In this document: piece after piece, positions 42,567 through 51,068 of the stretch | Layout: every line of letters begins with the position of its first letter | Position numbering within the stretch: the stretch's first letter is position 1 | Assembly: GCA_041862375.1 (NCBI GenBank) | Contig: JBGVTE010000142.1 | Span: 1 to 56,765, forward strand | Origin: WVZL01 sp041862375 | GTDB taxonomy: Bacteria > Acidobacteriota > Aminicenantia > Aminicenantales > Aminicenantaceae | Direction: 5' to 3' | DNA length: 56,765 nt | The notes under the pieces: model-generated | Told to the model about the DNA's origin: nothing | Seen by the model: the letters and a program-made list of their open reading frames with translations, nothing else | The model's database searches: none | Program-made: the position numbers and the translations under genes

Positions 42567-43548
42567 CACTTTATCTTTAATCAGCCAAAAAATCAGGGAG
42601 AGCAAGAGAATCGTTATAACCTCACACTTAAGGCCTGATGGTGATTCTATCTGCACGAGTCTCGCCTTAGCTCTCATGGGAGAATTTTTAGGAAAGGAAA
42701 TGGCAATCATCAATAAGGAAAACACTCCTTTTCCTTTTAATCGTTTTCCAGATGTGGAAAAAATTAAGATCAGCCAAATCTATCCTCAAAAATTTGATCT
42801 CATCATTTTACTTGAATGCGCTGATGTATCAAGGTCAGGCCAGGAAAATTTAGGGCACTATTTCAAGATAAACATAGACCATCACCATTCCAATGATTAC
42901 TATGCAGATATAAATTGGGTTGACCCCAAAGCTTCTGCTGTAGGAGAAATGGCCTTTATCCTAGGAGAAAAATTAAATATAAAATTTACCTCTAAAATAG
43001 CTAACCATCTCTACTCTGCTATTGTTTCAGATACTGGATCTTTCCAATTTTCCAACACAACAGCTCGGGCTTTCGAAGTCTGTCATAGACTCTTAGAATA
43101 TGGTGCCAATTCTATCAAAGTATCTGAAATGTTGTTCAGCAACAACTCTCCTGAAAAAATCAAACTCCTGGGACAAATCCTTTCTACCCTTCAAATGAAT
43201 AAGAATGGTAACATTGCTATTATCACTATGTTTAAGGAATTCCTAGATGCGCTTAACATAAAAGAAATTGATACTGAGGATATTACTACCTTGGCGCGCT
43301 CTATAAAAGGCGTTGAGATAGTACTCTTTTTCAAACAAATCGAAAACAATATTTTTAGGATAAGCCTTCGCTCAAAAGGGAGAGCTAATGCAGCTTTCAT
43401 TGCAGAGCACTTTGGAGGAGGCGGCCATGTCCATGCTGCAGGCTTTACAGTTTCTGGTGAATACGAGAAATTACTTAAAGATGTCCCTGAAATGGTAGAA
43501 AAAATAATGGAAGACAATGCAATGAAAGCAGAAGAACAAAAAAGCTAG
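42556..43548 (+). CDS. nrnA: DHH-family phosphoesterase NrnA (nanoRNase/pAp phosphatase)
   Basis: The 330-residue protein has the DHH and DHHA1 domains. Metal-binding motifs are VITSHLRPDGDSICTSLAL, LIILLECADVSRSG, the DHH motif in NIDHHHSNDYY, and SAIVSDTGSFQFSN. The C-terminal GGGGHVHAAGF binds substrate. It degrades short RNA oligonucleotides and dephosphorylates pAp. The position between rbfA and truB is conserved in many bacteria. It overlaps rbfA by 11 bases and precedes truB by 25. Confidence 0.93.
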   Translation: MRIDTLSLISQKIRESKRIVITSHLRPDGDSICTSLALALMGEFLGKEMAIINKENTPFPFNRFPDVEKIKISQIYPQKFDLIILLECADVSRSGQENLGHYFKINIDHHHSNDYYADINWVDPKASAVGEMAFILGEKLNIKFTSKIANHLYSAIVSDTGSFQFSNTTARAFEVCHRLLEYGANSIKVSEMLFSNNSPEKIKLLGQILSTLQMNKNGNIAIITMFKEFLDALNIKEIDTEDITTLARSIKGVEIVLFFKQIENNIFRISLRSKGRANAAFIAEHFGGGGHVHAAGFTVSGEYEKLLKDVPEMVEKIMEDNAMKAEEQKS

Positions 43549-43573
43549 TAAAATTACTAGCCTGGTTTATTTA

Positions 43574-44500
43574 ATGGATGGACTTATCCTTATCAATAAG
43601 AAACAGGGCTGTACTTCTCATGATGTTATCGTAGAGATAAGAAAAATCCTTCATATTCGGAAAATAGGACACTTCGGAACTTTAGACCCCCTGGCCACAG
43701 GCCTTATGCTTGTTGCCGTAGGAAAAGCCACAAGGCTTTTTCCTTATTTTTCAAAAGCTGACAAGCTTTATAATGGCCAGATAAGATTAGGAATCTCTAC
43801 AGATACTTACGATTCCATGGGAAAACCTATCTCTCGTGAAAAAAAAGAATTGCCTGAAAAAAGTAAAATTTTAGAAGCTATAAAGGAATTTGAAGGAGCT
43901 ATAGACCAAATTCCCCCTCCTTATTCAGCAAAAAAATACAGAGGAAAACCACTGTATACCTTAGCTAGGAAAGAAAAAGAATTCGAATTAAGGCCCAGCC
44001 AGGTTTTTATACACTTCTTTAAATTAAGAAAATATCATCCTCCTCTGCTCGATTTTGAAGTTAAATGCTCTTCAGGTACATACATTCGGTCTCTAGCTCA
44101 AGATTTAGGCCAAATCTTAGGATGTGGAGCCCATCTCTCAACATTGACAAGAATTGAGGTAGGCAGCTTTAAATTATCCAATGCCTTATCCCTGGAAGAG
44201 ATAAAAAAATTCTCAGGCAATGGAAGAACTGAACATTTCCTTATTCCCTTAGAGTTTCTCCTCCCACAATTTCCAAAAATAATTCTTAAGGAAACATGTG
44301 TCCCTCTGGTAAAAAACGGAAATATGGTATCCAATGGGGACATTGTACGGGCAATTCATCAAGATTCCTCAAAGAATTCCTCAATATCCCAAGAGCAAGA
44401 AACTATTTTTAGGCTTTTTAGCCTCGATGGAAAACTGATCGCACTGGCAAAAAAAATCCCTGATAAAAATATCTTGCATCCTTTTTTAGTGATTTCCTAA
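43574..44500 (+). CDS. truB: tRNA pseudouridine-55 synthase TruB
   Basis: The 308-residue protein starts MDGLILINKKQGCTSHDVI and contains the catalytic Asp38 in HFGTLDPLATGLMLVAVGKATR. Later blocks are YNGQIRLGISTDTYDSMG, PPPYSAKKYRGKPLY and SGTYIRSLAQDLGQ. A short PUA-like tail follows. It makes pseudouridine 55 in the T loop of tRNAs. It is the last of the translation genes and is separated by 20 bases from the downstream transporter, so transcription may continue through it. Confidence 0.95.
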   Translation: MDGLILINKKQGCTSHDVIVEIRKILHIRKIGHFGTLDPLATGLMLVAVGKATRLFPYFSKADKLYNGQIRLGISTDTYDSMGKPISREKKELPEKSKILEAIKEFEGAIDQIPPPYSAKKYRGKPLYTLARKEKEFELRPSQVFIHFFKLRKYHPPLLDFEVKCSSGTYIRSLAQDLGQILGCGAHLSTLTRIEVGSFKLSNALSLEEIKKFSGNGRTEHFLIPLEFLLPQFPKIILKETCVPLVKNGNMVSNGDIVRAIHQDSSKNSSISQEQETIFRLFSLDGKLIALAKKIPDKNILHPFLVIS

Positions 44501-44520
44501 TAAGACATCAGTAGTAACTA

Positions 44521-45993
44521 ATGGACAAAAAAGAGTTTTTTGCATCTCGGTGGGGAATTATTTTTGCAGGGCTAGGGATGGCTGTTGGTACAGGAAATAT
44601 CTGGCGCTTCCCTCGAATTGTATCTCAGTACGGAAGTGGAGCCTTTATTATTGCCTGGCTTCTTTTTCTGTTTCTCTGGTCTATACCGCTTCTCGTTATT
44701 GAAATTTCAATTGGTAAAAGCACCAGATTGGGTGTCATCGGCTCTTTCGGGAAGTTACTGGGCAATAACTTTTCCTGGATGGGAACTTTCGTTGCTTTTG
44801 TCACCACTGCAATAATGTTTTATTACTCAGTTGTTACCGGCTGGTGCTTAAAATACTTTATCGCTACTTCTTTCCAAGGACTGATAAAAAAAGACTCTTT
44901 AAAATCCTGGCAGGTTTTTACTTCCTCTTGGGAACCCATCGTTTTCCATTTTGCAGCTATTATCATAGGTGTGCTGATTATTTATGCAGGTGTGGTCAAG
45001 GGCATAGAAAGAGCTAATAAAGTCCTCATTCCTTCTCTTTTTATACTCCTAATCATAGCCTGTGTCCGTTCTATAACTCTTCCCGGTGCCTTTCATGGTT
45101 TAAATTTTATTTTTTCCCCAAATCTGTCGAAACTCGCAGACCTCGAACTATGGCTTAACGCCTTAACTCAATCTGCCTGGTCAACTGGAGCAGGATGGGG
45201 CTTAATACTTACTTATGCTGTTTATTCCCATAAGAAAGAAAATCCTGTCCTGACAGCAACTACATTAGGCTTTGGTAACAATATGGCTTCTCTGCTGGCA
45301 GCAGTAGCAGTCATACCAACTGTTTTCTCCTTTTTTTCTGCACAAAATTTTTCTCATCAAAAAGTACTTGATGTCATGAAAACTGACAACCAGGGACTTA
45401 CTTTCATCTGGATTCCTCAATTGTTTTCAAAAATTCCTGCTGGTTCTTTTTTTCTTGCCCTTTTTTTTCTCGCCCTTTCCTTTGCTGCTTTCTCATCACT
45501 TATCTCAATGCTCGAACTTGACACTAGACTGCTTATGGATACAGGAATGTCTAGAAAAAAATCGATAGGCATAGTAGGAGTTTGTGGATTCTTGTTGGGT
45601 CTACCCTCAGCCCTTAGCATGGGATTTTTCAACAACCAGGATTGGGTTTGGAGTTTGGGGCTTTTAGTCAGCGGGCTATTCTTTACCATAGCAGTAATAA
45701 AGTTCGGAGCCAAAGGATTCCGCCAGAAAATCATCTCGGAATCTCAGACTAATATTAATTTAGGAAGATGGTTTGACATCTTAGTTACCTTCTTTCTTCC
45801 TCTTCAATTCCTAGCCATGCTTGGTTGGTGGCTATGGGATAGCTATTCTGATGATCCTCATAACTGGTTCAAAATATTTACTCCATATTCAGTAGGAACG
45901 GTTCTCTTCCAGTTGGCAATAGCAATAGGAGTGTTCATATCACTCAACAAAATCATCACCAAAAAAATTATAACTAACGAAAATGACTATTGA
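44521..45993 (+). CDS. Sodium-dependent transporter of the NSS (SLC6/MhsT/LeuT) family
   Basis: The 490-residue protein has about 11-12 hydrophobic helices. The first carries the unwound substrate/sodium motif GLGMAVGTGNIWRFPRI, the hallmark of NSS carriers. Later blocks are QSAWSTGAGWGLILTYAVY and the helix-8 region FLALSFAAFSSLISMLEL. These carriers import amino acids with Na+. The exact substrate is not readable, but the overlap with a small MetS-like gene points to the MetP/MhsT group, which takes up hydrophobic amino acids. If the pyrophosphatase encoded upstream pumps Na+, it could help drive this carrier. Confidence 0.92.
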   Translation: MDKKEFFASRWGIIFAGLGMAVGTGNIWRFPRIVSQYGSGAFIIAWLLFLFLWSIPLLVIEISIGKSTRLGVIGSFGKLLGNNFSWMGTFVAFVTTAIMFYYSVVTGWCLKYFIATSFQGLIKKDSLKSWQVFTSSWEPIVFHFAAIIIGVLIIYAGVVKGIERANKVLIPSLFILLIIACVRSITLPGAFHGLNFIFSPNLSKLADLELWLNALTQSAWSTGAGWGLILTYAVYSHKKENPVLTATTLGFGNNMASLLAAVAVIPTVFSFFSAQNFSHQKVLDVMKTDNQGLTFIWIPQLFSKIPAGSFFLALFFLALSFAAFSSLISMLELDTRLLMDTGMSRKKSIGIVGVCGFLLGLPSALSMGFFNNQDWVWSLGLLVSGLFFTIAVIKFGAKGFRQKIISESQTNINLGRWFDILVTFFLPLQFLAMLGWWLWDSYSDDPHNWFKIFTPYSVGTVLFQLAIAIGVFISLNKIITKKIITNENDY

Positions 45994-46075
45994 AGCTCTC
46001 ATTCTTATGATATTCGTCTTTGCCTTTTGTATCGGCGGCTTTATCTATTCCATTTATCTATCTTCAAAAAAATAA
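45983..46075 (+). CDS. MetS-like small subunit of the NSS transporter (30 residues)
   Basis: An ATG at 45983 lies inside the transporter's last codons in another frame (11-base overlap) and opens a 30-codon frame ending at TAA 46073-46075. The peptide is one transmembrane helix (ALILMIFVFAFCIGGFIYSI) with a short polar tail ending SSKK. In Corynebacterium the methionine/alanine importer MetP needs just such a peptide, MetS, and similar overlapping mini-genes follow many NSS genes. Position, size, Gly-Gly in the helix and overlap fit this pattern well. The sequence alone cannot prove expression. Confidence 0.7.
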   Translation: MTIEALILMIFVFAFCIGGFIYSIYLSSKK

Positions 46076-46158
46076 ATTTTTATTCTATGTAAAGTTTTTT
46101 TACTAGAATTAATCAAACCTTGAATTTTCAACCAATGTATTGTATCTTAGTCTATGAA

Positions 46159-46437
46159 ATGAGACTCAACAGGAATCAAATAGAACATATGGCATTTGTA
46201 ACTGTACAAAATTTAATCAAAGAAGAAAAAATAATTGCAGAAGACAAGAATAAGCTTCTTGAGGAAACAATAGAACTTATCACTGAAGAATTTCAGAAGG
46301 AAGATAAACTTGACCAAGAAGTAAGGGAAATCCTCAACAAACACATAGAAAAAATTAGAAAAGAAAACATAGAATACCAGACAATGTTCAGGATGATAAA
46401 GACGAAATTAGCCAAAGAAAGGAATATTGTGCTTTGA
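46159..46437 (+). CDS. DUF507 family protein, first of two
   Basis: The protein is 92 residues from the ATG at 46159 (MRLNRNQIEHMAF). The frame is open 13 codons further up, but those residues are not conserved. It matches DUF507: an RLxRxQIxxxA start, EEKIIAEDKN, and an alpha-helical, charged body rich in Glu and Lys. The function of the family is unknown. It is followed by a second DUF507 copy that begins inside its stop codon (TTGA). Confidence 0.8.
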   Translation: MRLNRNQIEHMAFVTVQNLIKEEKIIAEDKNKLLEETIELITEEFQKEDKLDQEVREILNKHIEKIRKENIEYQTMFRMIKTKLAKERNIVL

Positions 46438-46724
46438 ATAGCAGATTATCCAGAGAAAAAATTAACTATCTTGCTCGTCTTGTACTCAATGCACTCTTTG
46501 ATAATGACCAAGTTGAGTTCCTGGATGAACCTAATGAAATCAGGTTGACAATAGTTAGATCCATTGAACAAGAAATGAAACTTTATGAGTCTTTAGACCA
46601 AAAAGCTATCAATAAAATCCGATCTCAAAAAAAGTCAATTGAAGAAGGCAGCAGAGAATGGGAAATCCTCTACAGAAAATACTACAATGAAGAGCTATCG
46701 AAACTCGGGAAAGTATGGGAATAG
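46434..46724 (+). CDS. DUF507 family protein, second of two
   Basis: The 96-residue protein begins at a TTG whose last two bases are the first two of the preceding TGA; an AAAGGA site lies about ten bases upstream. Like its neighbour it opens with a RLSREKINYLARLVLNAL pattern, followed by FLDEPNEIRLTIVRSIEQEM and a charged helical tail. The two DUF507 proteins are diverged paralogues translated in tandem and may form a heterodimer. No function is known for the family. Confidence 0.8.
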   Translation: MNSRLSREKINYLARLVLNALFDNDQVEFLDEPNEIRLTIVRSIEQEMKLYESLDQKAINKIRSQKKSIEEGSREWEILYRKYYNEELSKLGKVWE

Positions 46725-47145
46725 AATCGATCTGATTCAAGATAAAAATAAATCCATAGAAATAGAAATAAGAGTCCGTTATTCTGAGACGGACAAGATG
46801 GGGGTTGCACATAATAAAAGTTATTTCGAGTGGTTTGAAATAGGACGTACAGAGTACTGCCGTCAGAAAGGCATTCCCTACAGAGATATAGAAAAAAAGG
46901 GATATTATTTAGTTGTGGCAGAGGCCTACTGTAGGTATAAAAAATCCTTGAGATACGATGAAAAATTTTTAATTCGTGTCCGGTTAGAAGAAATTACACC
47001 CAAAAAAGCTGTCTTTACCTATGAATTATTAACGATAGAAGAAAAAAAATTAATAGCTTCTGGCCATACTATCCACATAGTAACAAATTCAAAAGCAAAA
47101 GCCTGCTCTCTTCCTAGGGCCATACTGGATAAAATAAAAAGTTAA
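46687..47145 (+). CDS. Acyl-CoA thioesterase of the YbgC/4HBT hotdog family
   Basis: The protein is about 152 residues from the ATG at 46687. It has the hotdog-fold signature RVRYSETDKMGVAHNKSYFEWFEIGR with the catalytic Asp, then GYYLVVAEAYCRYKKSLRYDE and GHTIHIVTN. These enzymes cleave acyl-CoA thioesters; in Gram-negatives YbgC is linked to Tol-Pal, but no tol gene is present here. The start is uncertain: the frame is open to 46639, and the first conserved residues begin near IEIEIRVRY. The gene overlaps the second DUF507 gene by about 38 bases. Confidence 0.85.
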   Translation: MKSYRNSGKYGNRIDLIQDKNKSIEIEIRVRYSETDKMGVAHNKSYFEWFEIGRTEYCRQKGIPYRDIEKKGYYLVVAEAYCRYKKSLRYDEKFLIRVRLEEITPKKAVFTYELLTIEEKKLIASGHTIHIVTNSKAKACSLPRAILDKIKS

Positions 47146-47163
47146 CAAAATAAGTCTTTTTAT

Positions 47164-48036
47164 TTAGGCTTTCTCTCCTTTGATATATCCCTTCTTAATT
47201 ACATAACTCTCAAGAGCATCTCTCCAGTGAGAAAATTCAGTTAATCCAATTTCTCTTGCTCTTTTATTCTCCAAGATTGAGTAGAGTGGTCTCTTTGCAC
47301 GGGCACCGTAAGTTTCAGAATCAATCGGCATCAGATGAGGTCTTTTACCGATTAAAGAAAATATGGTCTCGGCAAATTCATACCAGGTGCACTGTCCTTC
47401 ATTGGTCATATGATAGAGCCCATAATGGGCCGTTCGGATAAGCTCACTTACTCTCGCAGCCAGCTCAGCACTGGATGTTGGAGTAACCCATTGGTCATTG
47501 ACAATTTTCAAGGCTTTTCTTCTTTTTCCTAAATCTACCATGGCATCGACGAAATTAGATTCCTTTCCCCAACAGCCGACCTCACCGTACAGCCCACAAC
47601 TTCTGACAAGAAAATATTTATCTAAAATATTGCGGACGAAATATTCTCCTGCGAGCTTGGACACTGCATATACATTCAGAGGATTAGGTATATCTTCTTC
47701 AATATAGGGTTCTCTTTTCCTGCCATCGAAGACATAATCTGTGCTGAAATGGACTAAAATCAAACTAAGCCGACGACATATCAATGCCAACTCTCTTACT
47801 GCTATAGAATTGACAAGAAAAGATTTCTGAGCATTATCCTCACACTCATCAACCCTGTGGTATGCAGCTGTGTTAATTACTACATCAATGTCAAAACTAG
47901 AAAGAACTTTTCTAGATTCTTTAGGTTTTGTAATGTCGAAATCAGGATAATACAGAGGAAACACCTCATCTCTTTCAAAAACTTTGACTAAGTCCGAGCC
48001 AAGCTGACCATCTGCACCTATTATAGCTACTTTCAT
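47164..48036 (-). CDS. rfbD: dTDP-4-dehydrorhamnose reductase (RmlD/RfbD)
   Basis: The 290-residue protein has an SDR-type Rossmann start (VAIIGADGQLGSDLVKVF), the VVINTAAYHRVDECE block, the active-site FSTDYVFDGRKR and the YxxxK pair in NVYAVSKLAGE. These are the RmlD family landmarks; the enzyme reduces the 4-keto group to make dTDP-L-rhamnose for surface polysaccharides. No rmlA, rmlB or rmlC lies beside it. It converges with the thioesterase gene (gap 18 bases) and is separated from the gene upstream by a strong terminator at 48069-48101. Confidence 0.9.
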   Translation of the reverse strand: MKVAIIGADGQLGSDLVKVFERDEVFPLYYPDFDITKPKESRKVLSSFDIDVVINTAAYHRVDECEDNAQKSFLVNSIAVRELALICRRLSLILVHFSTDYVFDGRKREPYIEEDIPNPLNVYAVSKLAGEYFVRNILDKYFLVRSCGLYGEVGCWGKESNFVDAMVDLGKRRKALKIVNDQWVTPTSSAELAARVSELIRTAHYGLYHMTNEGQCTWYEFAETIFSLIGKRPHLMPIDSETYGARAKRPLYSILENKRAREIGLTEFSHWRDALESYVIKKGYIKGEKA

Positions 48037-48068
48037 CTTCTTTTTTAGAATTCTAAAAAGATCACTTT

Positions 48069-48101
48069 ATAAAAAAAAGGCCAAGGAGATTATCCTCGGC
48101 C
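48069..48101 (-). terminator. Rho-independent terminator after the PKD-barrel gene
   Basis: On the minus strand GGCCGAGGA, a five-base loop and TCCTTGGCC form a nine-pair stem (one G-T pair) followed directly by a run of eight T. It lies 25 bases after the stop of the PKD-barrel gene and before rfbD. This is the clearest terminator in the window. Confidence 0.93.
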
Positions 48102-48126
48102 CTTTCAAATTCGTAAATTTCTTGAA

Positions 48127-49581
48127 CTAGAAGATAAACCTTAACCCAAATATTAACTTGTGGTGTTTTGAAAATTCACGTCCTTCTCCAACAGGAACTC
48201 TTACTTCTCCAAAGAGAGAACCAGCGGAAATAAAGTTGTCAAATAAATCAAATCCAACAGTTCCAATCAGCTCCGCATCTGCTTCCCTCTCCTCTCTAAC
48301 TTTTGAAGAGAAACCAAATCCACCACCGAAAAAGAGAGGTTTTGCATGAACATTTAGTATTGCATTTGCCAAGAATATATGCTTCCACGGATCTCCCTTA
48401 AGGGCAATGCCTCCGCCTCCAGAAATGATAAAGCTCAGTGTATCAGGGATTATTTTGTAAAGTATACCTGCACGTGCGGCGATGTATTGACCATAACTTC
48501 CTCTGGCTACCAATAATCCGCCATCAATTAACATGAAGAATCGTTTCTGTGTGACTTCGATCGAAAGCCTGCATGGCTCAGATACTGCTCCAAAATCATC
48601 CGTTACAATTAACGTTGATGTATATACACCGGGTTTTTCAAATACTTTCTCCCACGTGAAGGGTTTTTGTTCAACTACGTTTTTATCCACAACATTTCCA
48701 GCTTCATCGATAATCTCAAATACTGCTTTAACAACTTCACCATCAGGATCAGTAGAGCCTGAACCATCAAAAGTAATAGGTCTGCCTACATAATCTTTGC
48801 AAGGAAGACAAGAAGTCCACATTTCACAAGTGGGAGGGAAATTTATATACACCTTAGCTTCACAGGGATTAGTCGATGGTTTCCCCTCAGGATTTGAAGC
48901 CTTACCTTTAAACATGTACTCTCCGGGCTTATTAAAGCTTGTTTGCCATTTTGGAGATCCTGGTGTTAATGCCTTAGTAGCAACTATATTACCAGCAGAG
49001 TCAATAACTTCCACCTCCATGGACTTTACGTGCTGCGAACCACTCATATCCACAGAAATCGGATCATTCACGTTAGCCTTTGCAGGTGCGACTTTTATAT
49101 CACAGATAGCGTCTGGTATGAATTCTTCAACTCTAAGAAGAGAAACATTGCCACATGGTTTAGGCATGATGAATTCATAATTTTTATAGTCTTTCTTTAC
49201 GAGGAACGAAAAGACTTCCAAGGGAGATTTCCCCGCCCATTCAAGATCCTCAACAACTTTCACTTTCCCTTGAGAACGATAGAGCATCCAAATCATCTTT
49301 TCACCAATCGGCAATGCTTTTTCCGTGAATGCGGCAGTCTTTATCTGTTCAATAAAGGGAATAAATAAATATCCATAGCCAACCAGGTCGAACCCATATT
49401 TAATATCTCCAGCATATCTCTCGACGATATTTCTCATTACTTCTGGTGTAGGAATTTCACCTTTACATTGACATAACGTATAACGTCCAATTCTTTTAAG
49501 CTTTTTTGTAGCTGCATATGAACTTAAAGAAAAAATAATAAATGTTCCAATGATTAAAAATACCAGCTTTTTGTTTCTCAT
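48127..49581 (-). CDS. Exported protein with two PKD/Ig-like domains and a C-terminal barrel-like part
   Basis: The 484-residue protein has a signal peptide (KLVFLIIGTFIIFSLSSYA), a unique N-terminal part of about 140 residues with a CQC motif, then two Ig/PKD-like domains. The first starts near VAPAKANVNDPISVDMSGSQ. The second has PITFDGSGSTDPDGEV and VYTSTLIVTDDFGAVSEPC, a textbook PKD pattern. The last 150 residues alternate in the way of a beta-barrel and end HKLIFGLRFIF. No family name applies to the whole. An OmpA-like or surface anchoring role is conceivable. It has its own promoter (49643-49671), an AAAGGAGG site and a strong terminator, so it is a single-gene unit and probably well expressed. 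Confidence 0.8.
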   Translation of the reverse strand: MRNKKLVFLIIGTFIIFSLSSYAATKKLKRIGRYTLCQCKGEIPTPEVMRNIVERYAGDIKYGFDLVGYGYLFIPFIEQIKTAAFTEKALPIGEKMIWMLYRSQGKVKVVEDLEWAGKSPLEVFSFLVKKDYKNYEFIMPKPCGNVSLLRVEEFIPDAICDIKVAPAKANVNDPISVDMSGSQHVKSMEVEVIDSAGNIVATKALTPGSPKWQTSFNKPGEYMFKGKASNPEGKPSTNPCEAKVYINFPPTCEMWTSCLPCKDYVGRPITFDGSGSTDPDGEVVKAVFEIIDEAGNVVDKNVVEQKPFTWEKVFEKPGVYTSTLIVTDDFGAVSEPCRLSIEVTQKRFFMLIDGGLLVARGSYGQYIAARAGILYKIIPDTLSFIISGGGGIALKGDPWKHIFLANAILNVHAKPLFFGGGFGFSSKVREEREADAELIGTVGFDLFDNFISAGSLFGEVRVPVGEGREFSKHHKLIFGLRFIF

Positions 49582-49642
49582 TTTTTACTCCTTTCTTGCC
49601 TCCTTTAAATGCGGATAATAGCTAAGTTTAGCCTTTGCTTTT

Positions 49643-49671
49643 ATATAAATATAAATATTTTTTTTTGTCAA
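49643..49671 (-). promoter_or_regulatory. Promoter of the PKD-barrel gene
   Basis: On the minus strand a perfect TTGACA (49671-49666) is followed by 17 bases and TTATAT, or 18 bases and TATATA. The leader is about 55 bases with an AAAGGAGG ribosome site. The -35 box overlaps the stop codon of the upstream glutamine amidotransferase gene. Confidence 0.6.
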
Positions 49672-50372
49672 GAGAAATCATAAAAAAAAGCCTTGACAAT
49701 TTCTCGAATCAATTTCGTATCTTTCGGTGTTGAATTCAAAGCTCGTTGGTAAAGGGATTTACCTCTAAAATCATAATTAATCAAGCTTCTAAGCAGCTTT
49801 TCAGCCGAAGGAATATCTATCTCTGGATGAATCTGGAGTCCCCAAATGTGTCTGCCTCTAATCTGAAAGGCTTGAATATGACAAAGCTTTGATGAAGCAA
49901 GAACGAGAAAAGACTCAGGCAAGTTCATGACTTCATCAAAGTGGATTGAAAAAGAATAACCTCGCTTCTTATTCCCTAAAATATTATTTTTTTCAATGAT
50001 ATCGACAGCGATCCATCCAATTTCAGGTTGAGGACACCTCCTTACATAAGCAGGCCCTGCCAACGCTAGAGCTAACATTTGATGTCCGTAACAGCTCCCC
50101 AAAATAGATAAACCTTGGTTAACTGCCTGTTTAATCAATTCTATTTCCTCGTATACCCAATTTTCTCTTTCCAGAATAGAAATTTCAGAGCCGGTCAGAA
50201 TAATATGGGTATAATCCTTACTTAAATCGGGAAACTGGTTTTTTGTGGCTCTAAAAGAATCCCACTCAGCATCCAGATGCTGCTTCCAATGCTCTATTGG
50301 ATTGTAAATTTCAGGATTAATCGAATTATCAATGATTGCCACTTTTATTGCGCTTTTTTTATCTACATTCAT
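49668..50372 (-). CDS. Class I glutamine amidotransferase-like protein
   Basis: The 234-residue protein has the class I glutaminase fold: nucleophile Cys94 in SILGSCYGHQMLALALAG and the His182/Glu184 pair in GLQIHPEIDIPSAE complete the triad. It is free-standing, like the GMP-synthase-type or gamma-glutamyl-hydrolase-like members often annotated as GuaA-like. The acceptor enzyme or substrate is unknown; nothing nearby belongs to purine or pyrimidine synthesis. Possible roles are hydrolysis of gamma-glutamyl compounds or amidotransfer with a partner. Confidence 0.88.
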   Translation of the reverse strand: MNVDKKSAIKVAIIDNSINPEIYNPIEHWKQHLDAEWDSFRATKNQFPDLSKDYTHIILTGSEISILERENWVYEEIELIKQAVNQGLSILGSCYGHQMLALALAGPAYVRRCPQPEIGWIAVDIIEKNNILGNKKRGYSFSIHFDEVMNLPESFLVLASSKLCHIQAFQIRGRHIWGLQIHPEIDIPSAEKLLRSLINYDFRGKSLYQRALNSTPKDTKLIREIVKAFFYDFS

Positions 50373-50494
50373 CCTGTAATCTCTGCTCTTAAATTATAAT
50401 AATCATAAAACAAAAGACAACTTTCTCTTTATTTTTCTTTGAATTTATTTTATTGCTTCTGTTATAATTGGGGCTTAATAAAGGAGATCCAACA

Positions 50495-50890
50495 GTGCAA
50501 AAAGTAAAAAAAGAAACTGAACTTCATATTATTGCGCGTAATGAAACTGGCATCTTAGGAAGGATATTAGGGACTTTAGCCAATGCAGGAATAAATTTGA
50601 GAGCAATGTGTACTTATTCTGAAAAAGACAGGTGTAATTTTTTACTCATTACATCTAATAATAAAAAAGCGGAAAAGGCTCTTAAAACATTAGGATATAA
50701 AGTTTCTACCAGTGAGGTGGTCACCGTGCAAATAGGAGATCGGATAGGTGCTGGAGCAGAGATAGGTGTTTTGCTTGCAAATGCTGTTATTGATATCGAT
50801 TATTGCTATGGCACTTCTCCTGGCCTTGGAGAAGCACTTTTGGTATTTAAGACAAGCGATAATAACAAGGCCGTTGAAACTTTAAAATAA
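50495..50890 (+). CDS. ACT-domain protein
   Basis: The protein is 131 residues from a GTG at 50495, which has an AAGGAG site a few bases upstream; the frame is open to a TTG at 50468, which lacks one. It contains a clear ACT domain (ELHIIARNETGILGRILGTLANAGINLRAM) and a second, weaker ACT-like half ending GLGEALLVFKTSDNNKAVETL. ACT domains bind amino acids to regulate enzymes. There is no catalytic domain, so it may be a small amino-acid sensor. It is the first gene of the last plus-strand run. Confidence 0.8.
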   Translation: MQKVKKETELHIIARNETGILGRILGTLANAGINLRAMCTYSEKDRCNFLLITSNNKKAEKALKTLGYKVSTSEVVTVQIGDRIGAGAEIGVLLANAVIDIDYCYGTSPGLGEALLVFKTSDNNKAVETLK

Positions 50891-51068
50891 ACAAGAATCC
50901 TTCACATTTTCTCGCTGTATAAAGATCAGCCTTTGCGATTATTTACTTCAGGAAGCTCAATGCAAAAGGAAAGGCGCATTATACGAAATAGGCAATTTTC
51001 TCTTTCATAACAGAATAAAAGAGAGAAATAAAAATAATTATAATATTCCTAACATATCCTGTATTACG

